From: Hydrogenophilales bacterium
GTDB taxonomy: Bacteria > Pseudomonadota > Gammaproteobacteria > Burkholderiales > Thiobacillaceae
NCBI GenBank assembly: GCA_016703155.1
Contig: JADJCP010000001.1
Coordinates: 682,001-746,000 of the forward strand
Reading direction: 5' to 3'
DNA: 64,000 nucleotides
Positions 1-8,396 of the stretch are shown piece by piece (the first letter of the stretch is position 1; each line of letters opens with the position of its first letter). The notes beneath the pieces were generated by a model that was given only the letters and a program-made list of their open reading frames with translations, was not told the DNA's origin and did not search any database. The translations under genes and the position numbers were made by a program.

Positions 1-225
1 CTGCCGTCCGGACAGGCCGTCCACCACCTTGAACGTCTTCAGGTCGAGATCGCGCGCCGAACCGGTCAGGAGCGAGTCGAGGAATTCCATGAGGGGCGGT
101 GCAACAAGCTCGTAGCCATAGCTGTCGAACAGGTCGAGCAGGCGACGGCGCAACAACTCGGCATGCCACGCGTAGGGTGGCAGGATGTCTTCGACGTATT
201 CGGGGAGTAACCAGGCGGGTTTCAT
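1..225 (-). CDS. hisZ: ATP phosphoribosyltransferase regulatory subunit HisZ, N-terminal part
   Basis: Only the first 75 codons are in the window; the gene runs off the left edge. The visible protein starts MKPAWLLPEYVEDILPP and continues with RRRLLDLFDSYGYELV and APPLMEFLDSLL, the start of the class II HisRS-like fold of HisZ. HisZ has no aminoacylation role; in bacteria with short HisG it pairs with HisG to make the first enzyme of histidine synthesis. The ATG overlaps the stop of the DUF2065 gene by 4 bp (ATGA). Position after hflC-DUF2065 is the usual betaproteobacterial one, where purA often follows. HisS-type fold is known for the family; the assignment over HisS rests on the N-terminal sequence and neighbours. 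Confidence 0.88.
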   Translation of the reverse strand, partial: MKPAWLLPEYVEDILPPYAWHAELLRRRLLDLFDSYGYELVAPPLMEFLDSLLTGSARDLDLKTFKVVDGLSGRQ

Positions 226-413
226 CGGCTAATCAACAATAGCAGCACGCCGCCCAGCATGGAAAACAGCCCCATGAAACGGATCTGGCCATCACGCAAT
301 TGCGTCATGCGCGTGAAGGCGTCGCGCCAGGCGCTGGGCGCCAGGAAAGGCAGCATGCCTTCCATGATCAACATCAGCGCCAGCGCCGGCAGAATGACCT
401 CTCCGAGCCCCAC
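222..413 (-). CDS. DUF2065 (YjeT-like) small inner-membrane protein
   Basis: A 63-residue protein with two hydrophobic segments (about residues 4-23 and 45-61) around a short polar middle, ending LLLLISR. Size, topology and place directly after hflC match the DUF2065/YjeT family, whose function is unknown. The start is GTG at 413-411; it is in the same frame as hflC, 9 bp after the hflC stop, so translation is probably coupled. The stop overlaps the hisZ start. Function remains open; the constant linkage to HflKC suggests a membrane role with that complex, which is inference. Confidence 0.8.
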   Translation of the reverse strand: MGLGEVILPALALMLIMEGMLPFLAPSAWRDAFTRMTQLRDGQIRFMGLFSMLGGVLLLLISR

Positions 414-422
414 ACGCTGCCC

Positions 423-1298
423 TTACTTGCCACCGCCGCGCGGCGACTTCATGTAGCGGAAAAATTCGGAATTGGGTTGCAGCACCATGACATCGCTCTT
501 GTTCTTGAAGCTGCCCTTGTACGACTCCATGCTGCGATAGAAGGCGTAGAACTCGGGGTTCTTGCCGTAAGCCGCCGCGTACAGCGCCGACGCCTTGGCA
601 TCGCCCTCGCCCTTGACCCCTTGGGCATCGCGATAGGCCTCGGCGATGATGACTTCGCGCTGACGCTCGGCATCGGCGCGGATCTTTTCCGCCTCGGCGC
701 CGCCGGTCGAACGCAACTCGTTGGCGACGCGCTTGCGCTCCGCTTCCATGCGCCGGTAGACCGATTCGCTGACTTCGGACGGCAGATCGACGCGCTTGAT
801 GCGCACGTCCATCACCTGCACGCCATAGCGCCGGGCGTCCTGATCGGCCTTGGCGCGCAGGACCTCCATGATGTCGTCGCGCTCGCCGGAGACGACGTCA
901 TGCACGGGGCGCTTGCCGAATTCGGCGCGCATGCCGTCGTTGACGGTTTGCGCCAGGCGGTTCTCGGCGCGTTTTTCGTCGCCGTTGAAACTGACGTAAT
1001 ACTTCTCAACGTCGAAGATGCGCCACTTGATGAAGTAATCCACCAGGACGTTTTTCTTTTCCGAGGTAATGAAGCGCTCGGGATCGGCGGCGTCCAGGGT
1101 CAGGATGCGCGTTTCGAAGTAGCGGATGTTCTGGATCAGCGGAATCTTCAGGTACAGACCGGGTTCACGCTTGATGCTGACCACTTCGCCCAACTGGAAG
1201 ACAACGGCGGCCTGACGCTGGTCCACCGTGAACAGCGACAGCGACAAGAGCAGCAGCCCTACGACCAGGGCGATCAGGAAGGCGGTGGGGTTTCTCAT
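423..1298 (-). CDS. hflC: Membrane protease modulator HflC (SPFH/band-7)
   Basis: A 291-residue protein with an N-terminal transmembrane anchor (about residues 5-22), then a band-7/SPFH domain (FTVDQRQAAVVFQLGEVV, PGLYLKIPLIQ, RILTLDA) and a charged coiled-coil region (about 185-235, EAERKRVANELRSTGGAEAEKI). HflC with HflK forms the large periplasmic cage that surrounds FtsH and modulates its proteolysis. Length and motif order are normal for the family. The start overlaps the end of hflK by 4 bp, and the next gene starts 9 bp downstream, so hflX-hflK-hflC-DUF2065-hisZ read as one unit. Confidence 0.95.
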   Translation of the reverse strand: MRNPTAFLIALVVGLLLLSLSLFTVDQRQAAVVFQLGEVVSIKREPGLYLKIPLIQNIRYFETRILTLDAADPERFITSEKKNVLVDYFIKWRIFDVEKYYVSFNGDEKRAENRLAQTVNDGMRAEFGKRPVHDVVSGERDDIMEVLRAKADQDARRYGVQVMDVRIKRVDLPSEVSESVYRRMEAERKRVANELRSTGGAEAEKIRADAERQREVIIAEAYRDAQGVKGEGDAKASALYAAAYGKNPEFYAFYRSMESYKGSFKNKSDVMVLQPNSEFFRYMKSPRGGGK

Positions 1299-2507
1299 GG
1301 CCGAGCCTCCCGGTCGCGACCGCGGAAGCTATCGCGGGAGCGCGAATCCATGGCATTCACCTGCGATGTCGGCTCATCGGCCTTGGGTGCCGCGGCGGCC
1401 GCCGCCTGGGTCGGCGCACCGGCGGCCTGCATGAGCTTGTCGAGCGGCAGATAGAGCAGATTGTTGCCGCCCTTGTCATCGACCAGTACCTTGGTGGTGC
1501 TCGACAGAACCTGCTGCATGGCGTCCTGATACAGGCGCTCGCGGGTCACTTGCGGCGCCTTGCTGTATTCCACCAGCACCTGGCGGAAGCGCGCGGCCTC
1601 ACCCTCGGCGTTGGCGATGACACTCTGGCGGTAACCATTGGCCTCTTCCTGGAGCCGGGCGGCGACGCCACGGGCCTTCGGAATGACATCGTTGGCATAG
1701 GCCTGGCCTTCGTTCTTCAGGCGCTCGCGGTCCTGGCCGGCCTTGACGGCATCGTCGAAGGCCGCCTGGACCTGTTCCGGGGGCTGCGCGTTCTGCATGT
1801 TGAGCTTGCTGATGGCGATGCCGGTCTTGTAACGGTCGAGGATGCCTTGCATCAGTTTCGTGGCCCGGTCGGCGACCTCGGCGCGGCCTTCGTATAGCAC
1901 GAAGTCCATCTTCGACTTGCCGACCACCTCGCGCATCGCCGTTTCGGCGGCGCCCATGACGGCCTCGTCGGGATGGCGATTCATGAATAGAAAATCTTCC
2001 GGATCCTTGATGACGTATTGCGCGGAAAACTGGAGATCGATGATGTTCTCGTCGTCGGTCAGCATGAGCGACTCGGACAGCACCTTGGATTTGACGTTGT
2101 TGCGAAAACCGATTTCGACGGTACGCACCTGCTCGACATTGACCACTTCGACGCTTTCCACGGGATAAGGCAGATGCCAGCGCGGGCCGGGCTGGGTCGT
2201 TTCCAGGTATTTGCCGAAGCGCAGGACGACGCCGCGTTCGCCGGCGTTGACGATGTAGAAACCGCTGCCCAGCCAGACCAGCACGGCGAGACCGACCAGC
2301 AGGCCGACGCCGCCGGGAATATGGAAATTGCCGCGGAACGCCGGGCGCCCGCCACCGGAATTGCCGCCGCCCGAGTCACCGCCGGAGGGTCGCCCCTTGC
2401 CGCCGAACATGCCATTGAGGCGCTGATTGAAGCGACGCCAGAGTTCATCCAGGTCGGGGGCCATCCTTGCCACCCTTGTTGCCCCATTGGGGATCATTCC
2501 AAGCCAT
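1295..2507 (-). CDS. hflK: Membrane protease modulator HflK, with a frameshift near the N-terminus
   Basis: The body is a standard HflK: a Gly-rich cytoplasmic leader (PSGGDSGGGNSGGGRPA), one transmembrane segment, an SPFH domain beginning with VNAGERGVVLRFGKYLE and a coiled coil. It is the partner of HflC around FtsH. The proper start is not the ATG of the long frame (2497, MIPNG). Reading the next frame from ATG 2507 gives MAWNDPQWGNKGGKDG, the classic HflK leader, which then runs out of frame at the G5 run 2456-2460 (C5 on the coding strand), while PDLDELWRRF follows in the other frame. One base too many (or two too few) there explains both. The true start lies inside hflX and overlaps it by 14 bp. 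Alternative: translation from ATG 2464 giving a shorter leader. Confidence 0.88.
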
Positions 2508-3636
2508 AAGATCCGGTTTCTGTTTGATTTTCGACGTCGGGTCGACGCGCCAAGGCGAATTCGATCAGCGCCCGACGCAACAGTTCAATTCCCGCGCCAG
2601 TCCGGGCGCTCAGGGAAACGCGGGCAATCTTATCACACTCGTCCCGCGCCTCCATGGCCTCGGCACCGGTCAGGTCGATCTTGTTCATGACGACGATCCG
2701 CGGAACCTTGTCGGCGCCGATCTCGGCCAGCACCTTGTCCACTTCCTCGATCTGCCGATCCCGGTTCTGGCTCGCCGAATCGACCACATGCAGCAGCAGG
2801 TCGGCATGCACCGTTTCCTCCAGCGTCGCATGGAAGGCCGCGACCAGGGTATGCGGCAGGCGCGTGATGAAGCCAACCGTATCGGACAGGATGACCTGGC
2901 CGACGTCCGGCAGCCAGAGCTTGCGCGAGGTCGTGTCGAGCGTCGCGAACAGCTGGTCGGCGGCGTAGACCTTGGCGCGCGTCAGCGTATTGAACAGGGT
3001 GGACTTGCCGGCATTGGTGTAGCCCACCAGGGAGATCGACAGGACACCGCTGCGCTGGCGCGCACGGCGTTGCATGGCGCGTCCCTTCTCCAGCTTTTCC
3101 AGGCGCGCTTCGATGCCCTTGATCTTGCCGGCGATCAGTCGACGGTCCAGTTCGAGCTGGGTCTCGCCGGGGCCGCCGCGCATGCCGATACCGCCCTTCT
3201 GGCGTTCCAGGTGGGTCCAGCCGCGCACCAGACGGGTCGAATAATGCCGCAACTGCGCCAGTTCGACCTGGAGCTTGCCTTCGTTGCTGCGCGCCCGCAG
3301 GGCGAAGATGTGCAGGATCAGCGCGGTACGGTCGAGGACGCGGCACTGCATGCGCCGCTCCAGGTTGCGCTCCTGCACCGGGGACAGTTCATGATTGAAA
3401 ATGACCAGGCCGGATTCGCTCAGGCGCGCCGCTTCGGCGATCTCGTCGGCCTTGCCGCTGCCTGCGAAAAAGGCCGCATCCGGGCGGTCGCGACGTCCCT
3501 GGACGATCTGCGCGACCTTCAGGGCGGCGCTCTCGGCGAGCAACACCAGTTCGACCAGGCTTTCCTTGTAGTCGGGATCGCCGAAGTCGAGACTGGCCAA
3601 TACGACCGACTGGCCGCCTTCGGGACGCTCGAACAT
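2494..3636 (-). CDS. hflX: Ribosome-associated GTPase HflX
   Basis: A 380-residue GTPase. The N-terminal HflX domain is followed by a conserved linker with GGIGMRGGPGETQLE (about residues 150-164), a helical region, then the G domain with Walker A GYTNAGKST (about 207-215), the DTVGF G3 motif and NKID G4 motif. HflX splits stalled or stressed 70S ribosomes. It sits 61 bp after hfq and overlaps the hflK start, the normal hfq-hflX-hflK-hflC arrangement. Nothing unusual in the sequence. Confidence 0.95.
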   Translation of the reverse strand: MFERPEGGQSVVLASLDFGDPDYKESLVELVLLAESAALKVAQIVQGRRDRPDAAFFAGSGKADEIAEAARLSESGLVIFNHELSPVQERNLERRMQCRVLDRTALILHIFALRARSNEGKLQVELAQLRHYSTRLVRGWTHLERQKGGIGMRGGPGETQLELDRRLIAGKIKGIEARLEKLEKGRAMQRRARQRSGVLSISLVGYTNAGKSTLFNTLTRAKVYAADQLFATLDTTSRKLWLPDVGQVILSDTVGFITRLPHTLVAAFHATLEETVHADLLLHVVDSASQNRDRQIEEVDKVLAEIGADKVPRIVVMNKIDLTGAEAMEARDECDKIARVSLSARTGAGIELLRRALIEFALARRPDVENQTETGSYGLE

Positions 3637-3697
3637 CCTGCCTGCCTAGGCCCGCACCGGCGGGCGCCCGCTCTGAATCATGCTTCCCCGGGGCGGA

Positions 3698-3928
3698 TCA
3701 CTCTTCCCCGGGCTTGTGGTAAAGCACGGCGCGCGACGGCACGACGGTGGAGATGGCGTGTTTGTAGACCATCTGGGTGATGGCGTTCTTCAGGAGCACG
3801 ACATATTGGTCATAACTCTCGATATAGCCTTGAAGCTTGATCCCGTTAACAAGATAAACGGAAACCTGAACCTGATCCTGGCGGAGCGCGTTCAGGAACG
3901 GGTCTTGTAATTGCTGCCCTTTGTTCAT
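3698..3928 (-). CDS. hfq: RNA chaperone Hfq
   Basis: A 76-residue Sm-like protein, essentially full family length, with the Sm1 signature QDPFLNALRQDQVQVSVYLV and the Sm2 signature YKHAISTVVPSR. The distal and proximal RNA-binding faces (Q8, Y/F residues, K and H of the YKHA motif) are all present. The C-terminal tail is short (VLYHKPGEE), as usual in Betaproteobacteria. An AGGA ribosome-binding site lies 8 bases before the ATG. In related genomes der precedes hfq directly; here about 5.2 kb separates them (see the cassette at 4.0-9.0 kb). Confidence 0.97.
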   Translation of the reverse strand: MNKGQQLQDPFLNALRQDQVQVSVYLVNGIKLQGYIESYDQYVVLLKNAITQMVYKHAISTVVPSRAVLYHKPGEE

Positions 3929-4011
3929 TTTATTGTTCCTAAATCAGTACATTCGAAAAGTCATTTTACCTCAAACCAAGGCATGACCTTTTCATTAAAT
4001 CGTGCACCGCA

Positions 4012-5175
4012 TCATGCCGGCCAGTAGGGTGTGGCGATCCCGACACCGAGATCGGCCTCCACCAGTCGGCGCCGGGCCTCCAGCAGTTTCTCGATGAGGG
4101 CCGGTTCGGCCTGGCCATAGGCATCGGCGTCGGGTGCGCGCTTCACCACCACGCCGAGCAGTTCGGTGATGGCGTTGCCGATGGAATTCTGGCTGATGGT
4201 GACGATCAGCTTGCCGGCGTCGTTGCGGTAGATCAGCTGCTTGAAGGCCGGCTGCCAGCGGATCGAGTTGGCGTACTTGGCGTCCTTGATGCAGCGGTCG
4301 CGCACCATCTTTGCGGTCTTCAGCAGGTCGTTGTTGAAGAGCAGCTTGTTCTCGACGAGGTCCGGGAAATAGATGTCGCGCGGCATGGGCGCATTGCGCG
4401 TCGAGACCTGTCCGAAGAAGGTGCGATAGAAATCGATGAAGCCCTTGAGGATGGTGTCGTATTCCTTCCAGAAACGGACCTCCTTGAGCGAATCGACGCC
4501 ACCGGTGATCTCCCAGCTGGGCAGGCCCTGCGGGTAGCCGGTCAGGGCGATCCTGCAGGAACCGGCCTGGCAAGGGCGCAGGATTTGCAGGTCCAGCCCG
4601 TCGAAGAAGGCCTGGTAGTCATCGCGCATGTAGGCCTGGAACAGGGAATGCTGGCCGCCGTCGGTGAGATTCGGATTGCTCGGATCGGCGATGGGTGCAT
4701 CGCTCAGCTCCGCCTTGTTGAAGACGATGAAATGGTTGTGCAACATGCGGATGCTCGGCACCCCCGGCGAGGTCAACGGCCAGGTCGCGTCCAGGCTGGC
4801 CTCGCCGGCCAGCACCAGGGTCGCGTCCGGGTCCGGATAACGCTCCAGCATGTACTCGATGATGACCTGATTCATCCGGTTCCAGACGTTCTTGACGTGT
4901 TCCGGCACCTGGGTGCGGCGTACCGGCCGGCCCAGCGGATCGAGAATAGTCTGCGAGGTGTTGTAGATGATCGAGGTATCGAACTCGTTGCTGTGGCCCA
5001 GGGCCTTGCGGTACAGCAGCAGGCCCTCTGGGTTTTGCAGCAGGCCATTGTTGTGCACCAGATCGTTGAGGTTCTCGGTGCTGTTGAAAAACTCGTTGGG
5101 CTTCATGCCCTCCGGGACATCGAGGGGAATGGGCCGGAAGGGGGTGACGATCTCGCGGGGGCCGGAGGACGGCAT
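4012..5175 (-). CDS. Unrecognised 387-aa soluble protein next to a CphA-like ligase
   Basis: I do not recognise the family. The start is well supported by AAGGAAG 6 bases before the ATG. The protein has no signal peptide and no membrane segment. Visible features: LHNHFIVFNK (about residues 144-153), CQAGSCRIALTGYPQG (about 208-223) and SWEITGGVDSLKEVRFWKEYD (about 226-246, shown here in part), and a basic, charged C-terminal third. The HNH in the first motif could suggest a HIT-like or nuclease site, but the rest of either motif is missing. It is the last gene of the minus-strand cassette MT-ligase-387aa, 223 bp after the CphA-like gene and 83 bp before hfq, so a role in the same pathway is an inference from position only. 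Confidence 0.75.
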   Translation of the reverse strand: MPSSGPREIVTPFRPIPLDVPEGMKPNEFFNSTENLNDLVHNNGLLQNPEGLLLYRKALGHSNEFDTSIIYNTSQTILDPLGRPVRRTQVPEHVKNVWNRMNQVIIEYMLERYPDPDATLVLAGEASLDATWPLTSPGVPSIRMLHNHFIVFNKAELSDAPIADPSNPNLTDGGQHSLFQAYMRDDYQAFFDGLDLQILRPCQAGSCRIALTGYPQGLPSWEITGGVDSLKEVRFWKEYDTILKGFIDFYRTFFGQVSTRNAPMPRDIYFPDLVENKLLFNNDLLKTAKMVRDRCIKDAKYANSIRWQPAFKQLIYRNDAGKLIVTISQNSIGNAITELLGVVVKRAPDADAYGQAEPALIEKLLEARRRLVEADLGVGIATPYWPA

Positions 5176-5398
5176 AACGACTTCCTTGATGTTATGGAGA
5201 TAAAAAATGGGTTGATAAGCATATCAGCAAGTGATGATTCACCGGCGATTGATCGCAAATCATCCGAGCCCGTATGACATGGCGAGCCTATGACCGTTGG
5301 CATATCGGGGTTACCGCAAATGGCTTCTCGGAAAATTTCCGGTCCATGGCCTGAACGCTGATTGTCGGCGCCTCTTCCTTGAGGCGGGAAGAATGGGT

Positions 5399-7399
5399 TC
5401 ACAGACTCGGGGGGAATGCCCCATGTTTCCCTTTCGCTACCAGAATCTCGGCCACGATGGCCTCCACGAGTCCATCGGTCTTGATGGGCGTATCGATCAG
5501 ATGTGCCGATGTGTCCCGTGAAATGGTCCCGCAATCGATCCCACAATCCTCCACGGTCAGAATCCGTCCGCTGCACGCGGGCAGGATGGCGGCGATCATT
5601 CCACGCAACCGTTTCTCGTGGTCCTGCCCGCGTCCCGAGGCTGAATCGGTGAAGAACGATCCCGCCAGCAGCAATGCGTCATACCGATCGCAAGGAAGAC
5701 CGGTGTCGAGCAGCGTTGTATCGTTGACGAAGATCACCGCGCCGGTCACGTCATGCTCGCGAAGGAGAATTCGCCCGCCTTCGAACGGATTCAAGGGGCC
5801 CCGGGCGATCTGACGCTCGCCGATGCCCACGCCATGGGAATTCGCGATCCCAACGACGACTCCGGCCATGGCACAGTCCGCGGCGATGCCGGCGAGCAAC
5901 GACTGATCCGGACGGGCACCGAGTACCATGATCACCGGAATTCGGCCGTCTCCAGGCACCATTCTGCGCAGGACCAGCGGATATACGTGGGCATTGGTGA
6001 GTACCCCGATATGGGGACGCGCATTGACTTCACAGATGACCGCGCCGGTTTCCAGCCATGAGCGTTGGATATCGGGCATGATCAGATCTATCCCGGCAAG
6101 ATCCAGCCGCAGGGCGGCAGCGGCCCGGATAGCCAGTAAACGGTTGTCGTCATGCACGCGCTCGATCACATTGATCGGCTCTCCACCCTGGGAAATGTTT
6201 GCCGTACGCCGCAGGCGCACGAATTGGTTTCTTGCCGGGATGGCATCGGCGTCCAGATTGACCTGTTCGAGCATTGAGAGCGCTTCGGCATCCAGCGCCA
6301 GCTTTTTCAGGTGCCCCTTTTGTTTGTCGCTCCGCCAAGGGTTACGGTTAACCTCTTCCATCAAGGCGCGCACGGTCCGGGAGCCATCGCCCACGACCCC
6401 TCCCGGGACCCGTTCGGTGGCTGAGACCAATTCATTCTTGTGCACCGTCAACCGATAATCCTTACCCGTGATGTGCTTCTCGACCAGGACACTTCGGGAC
6501 AATTTGGCGGCGTTGGCATAGGCTGTTTTCACGGCCCAGGAATCGTGAAGATCCGCCGCTACGCCGACGCCACCATCACGGTCGATGGGCTTCACCACAA
6601 CCGGATAGCCCAGCTTTTCCGCCGCCACCAATGCCTCCCGCTGGCTTTCCACGAGAATGCGGGGAGGGATCGGAATGCCCGCCTGGCGGAGCATTTCGCC
6701 GGTCACGTGTTTGTTTTGGGCGATCCGGGTACCGAGGAAGCCGGTCTCGTCGGTAAACGTGCTGTCCAGCCAGCGCGCGCGCGCACCGTGGCCGAATTGA
6801 ATCACCCCGCCCGGCAGGACGTCGTAGGGAATGCCCAAGGCATCCGCCGCGCGCAGCAAGGGGGGAATGTTGTGAGTCTTGGATACGCTATCGCGAAGAC
6901 GCTGCAATACCTTTGGAAACCGCTTTTCAATCTCGCCGGGCCGTCTCGCGTTCGCCGCGAAATCGAGCCGCGACAACAGCCAGTCAAGCATATCCAAAGT
7001 CTCGGGATAGGCTGAGCGCAGGCAGGGGATCGCCAGAGTGTGTTCCTCCACGCCCAGGCGAGCGTCGATACGTATCCCGCGTGCATGGACGAGCGAACCC
7101 GCCGCCTCCTGTATCGCGGCGAACCAGGCCAGAAGCGCCTCGGGCAACGCCTCGATACCGGCCTCCCGGAAACTGGGACACGCTCCCGAAGTCGCCAAAC
7201 CCGCCTCCTCCAGCATCTCCGTCAGATTCCGGTCGATACGTCCGAGCGTATCCTGTGAGTCGAGACGGGGGAACCTGACACGGGCGCGCAAACAGGGATG
7301 GCGCAGGCCATACAGATACCCGGGTATCCAGACCGGCCGGATCGCCTGCGCCCCCCGGCCGATCATCGAAGTGTTCTTCGCGCGTTTAAAGAACATCAC
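5399..7399 (-). CDS. Short cyanophycin-synthetase-like ligase: intact ATP-grasp, degenerate and truncated Mur-ligase half
   Basis: A 666-residue protein with CphA layout. Residues 1-215 are the N-terminal domain; 220-470 are an ATP-grasp domain with GYPVVVKPIDRDGGVGV (Lys270), an EKHITGKDYRL loop and the metal-binding CEVNA (Glu457, Asn459), all as in active enzymes. GDGRIPVIMV then starts the Mur-ligase-like half, but the P-loop expected as GTNGKTTT reads GARPDQSL (494-501) and the protein ends after about 170 more residues, without the second half of the Mur core or the C-terminal Mur domain. No continuation exists downstream in any frame I read. CphA adds Asp (ATP-grasp site) then Arg (Mur site); the shorter CphA2 type, which joins beta-Asp-Arg units with one active site, is the closest described plan. 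Substrate here is unknown. It starts at GTG 7399 or ATG 7396, 6 bp after the methyltransferase. Confidence 0.82.
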   Translation of the reverse strand: MMFFKRAKNTSMIGRGAQAIRPVWIPGYLYGLRHPCLRARVRFPRLDSQDTLGRIDRNLTEMLEEAGLATSGACPSFREAGIEALPEALLAWFAAIQEAAGSLVHARGIRIDARLGVEEHTLAIPCLRSAYPETLDMLDWLLSRLDFAANARRPGEIEKRFPKVLQRLRDSVSKTHNIPPLLRAADALGIPYDVLPGGVIQFGHGARARWLDSTFTDETGFLGTRIAQNKHVTGEMLRQAGIPIPPRILVESQREALVAAEKLGYPVVVKPIDRDGGVGVAADLHDSWAVKTAYANAAKLSRSVLVEKHITGKDYRLTVHKNELVSATERVPGGVVGDGSRTVRALMEEVNRNPWRSDKQKGHLKKLALDAEALSMLEQVNLDADAIPARNQFVRLRRTANISQGGEPINVIERVHDDNRLLAIRAAAALRLDLAGIDLIMPDIQRSWLETGAVICEVNARPHIGVLTNAHVYPLVLRRMVPGDGRIPVIMVLGARPDQSLLAGIAADCAMAGVVVGIANSHGVGIGERQIARGPLNPFEGGRILLREHDVTGAVIFVNDTTLLDTGLPCDRYDALLLAGSFFTDSASGRGQDHEKRLRGMIAAILPACSGRILTVEDCGIDCGTISRDTSAHLIDTPIKTDGLVEAIVAEILVAKGKHGAFPPSL

Positions 7400-7405
7400 G
7401 GCAGG

Positions 7406-8230
7406 TCACTTCGCCCGGAGGCATAAGGTCGGGCAGCGCTCGGCCAGCTCGTATTGGCCGTGGCATTGCGCTTCAAGGTTGAAAAAAGGTTCCCATATCT
7501 CGCTCAGCACCGACAACGTCGGGCAGGTATAGCGCGTCGTTGCATGCTGATAGGCATCGATCGTGTCGATGGCTTCGAGTGGCCATCCGGTGCGCCGCGA
7601 CAGAAACGCGCGGTCGGGAAACAATCGGGTAAAGGCTCCATGTACTTCGGATACTTCAAAACTGTACGTCGGACTCTCCGCCAGCGCCATGGAGAGGCGC
7701 ATCTTCAGGGCGTGAAAACCGCCGATCTCTCCGGAGTAGGCCGCCTCCCCGATGTCTTCCACAGTCTCGGACGCGTCGGGTCGGACAAAACAACGCAGCG
7801 CGAGCATGCCGTGTGGCTTCAGCACCCGTCGAATCTCGACCAGGACCTCCGAGCATGCGGAAAGGCCGCCCAATACATAGAGGACACCGTCGCCGACAAC
7901 GGCATCCATGGTCTTGTCCGGAAGCGGCAACGACTGCCAACGGGCGACGCGGGCACTGGAAACGACACGCGGATTGGGACGCCAAACCCGCTTGAGCATA
8001 TCCAGACTTTCGTCGTAGGCCTGTACGCGCACGGGCGTCGGCCAGGGTAGGTTGACCACTTCCGGCGTGACGCCGAGCACCGCCACCTGGATGGGATGGG
8101 ATTCCTTCGCAAGGGTCGGCGCAAGGCAGCCCATCATCAACTCGGCATCCTCCCCACCCGGGCGAAAGGGAGCCCCCACATGTTGCCACTGGCTCGAATG
8201 GTGCTTCCAAACCCCCGCCCCGGTATTCAT
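7406..8230 (-). CDS. SAM-dependent class I methyltransferase (type 11-like)
   Basis: A 274-residue protein. Motif I is VAVLGVTPEVV (about residues 49-59), the LGVTPE variant of the SAM-binding glycine loop; VQAYDESLDML follows as motif II, LPLPDKTMDAVVGDGVLYVL (about 101-120) as motif IV, and VEIRRVLKPHGMLALRCFV as the post-motif strand. The N-terminus (GVWKHHSSQWQHVGAPFRPGG) is typical of small-molecule methyltransferases and there is no signal peptide. Only 6 bp separate its stop from the CphA-like ligase, so the two are almost certainly co-transcribed and a shared product is a fair inference. The methyl acceptor cannot be told from sequence. Confidence 0.83.
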   Translation of the reverse strand: MNTGAGVWKHHSSQWQHVGAPFRPGGEDAELMMGCLAPTLAKESHPIQVAVLGVTPEVVNLPWPTPVRVQAYDESLDMLKRVWRPNPRVVSSARVARWQSLPLPDKTMDAVVGDGVLYVLGGLSACSEVLVEIRRVLKPHGMLALRCFVRPDASETVEDIGEAAYSGEIGGFHALKMRLSMALAESPTYSFEVSEVHGAFTRLFPDRAFLSRRTGWPLEAIDTIDAYQHATTRYTCPTLSVLSEIWEPFFNLEAQCHGQYELAERCPTLCLRAK

Positions 8231-8356
8231 GCAAGCACGTTTTTCCGCAGTAGCCGCGCGTTCGTTTTCATCCGGAAAGCCGCCGGAAGGCTCGGGTTCA
8301 TTTTAAACACGCCACCTTCGCAAGAACGCCGAGTCCGCATGTCGGCACAAATGGAA

Positions 8357-8378
8357 ACGGGGCTCATATAAGCCCCGT
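8357..8378 (-). terminator. Rho-independent-type hairpin after the IPTL/lectin gene
   Basis: A perfect 8-bp stem ACGGGGCT/AGCCCCGT with a 6-base loop, followed on the minus strand by TTTCCATTT. It lies 19-40 bp after the stop of the lectin-like gene. The T tract is weak, so termination may be partial; if real it separates this gene from the methyltransferase operon below it. Confidence 0.55.
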
Positions 8379-8396
8379 CCTGGGTTCCAACCCGAA

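Noticed and set aside
300..1454. A 384-codon plus-strand frame opposite hflC and hflK
   Set aside because: His/Gly/Asp-rich text of reversed hflC and hflK; no start signal or domain.
4700..4760. HNH nuclease or HIT motif in the 387-aa protein
   Set aside because: Only HNH is present; the remaining residues of either signature are missing.
5399..7399. The short CphA-like gene as a frameshift truncation
   Set aside because: No frame downstream (5175-5398 or beyond) carries Mur C-terminal motifs, and the P-loop itself is replaced, so the short form looks genuine.
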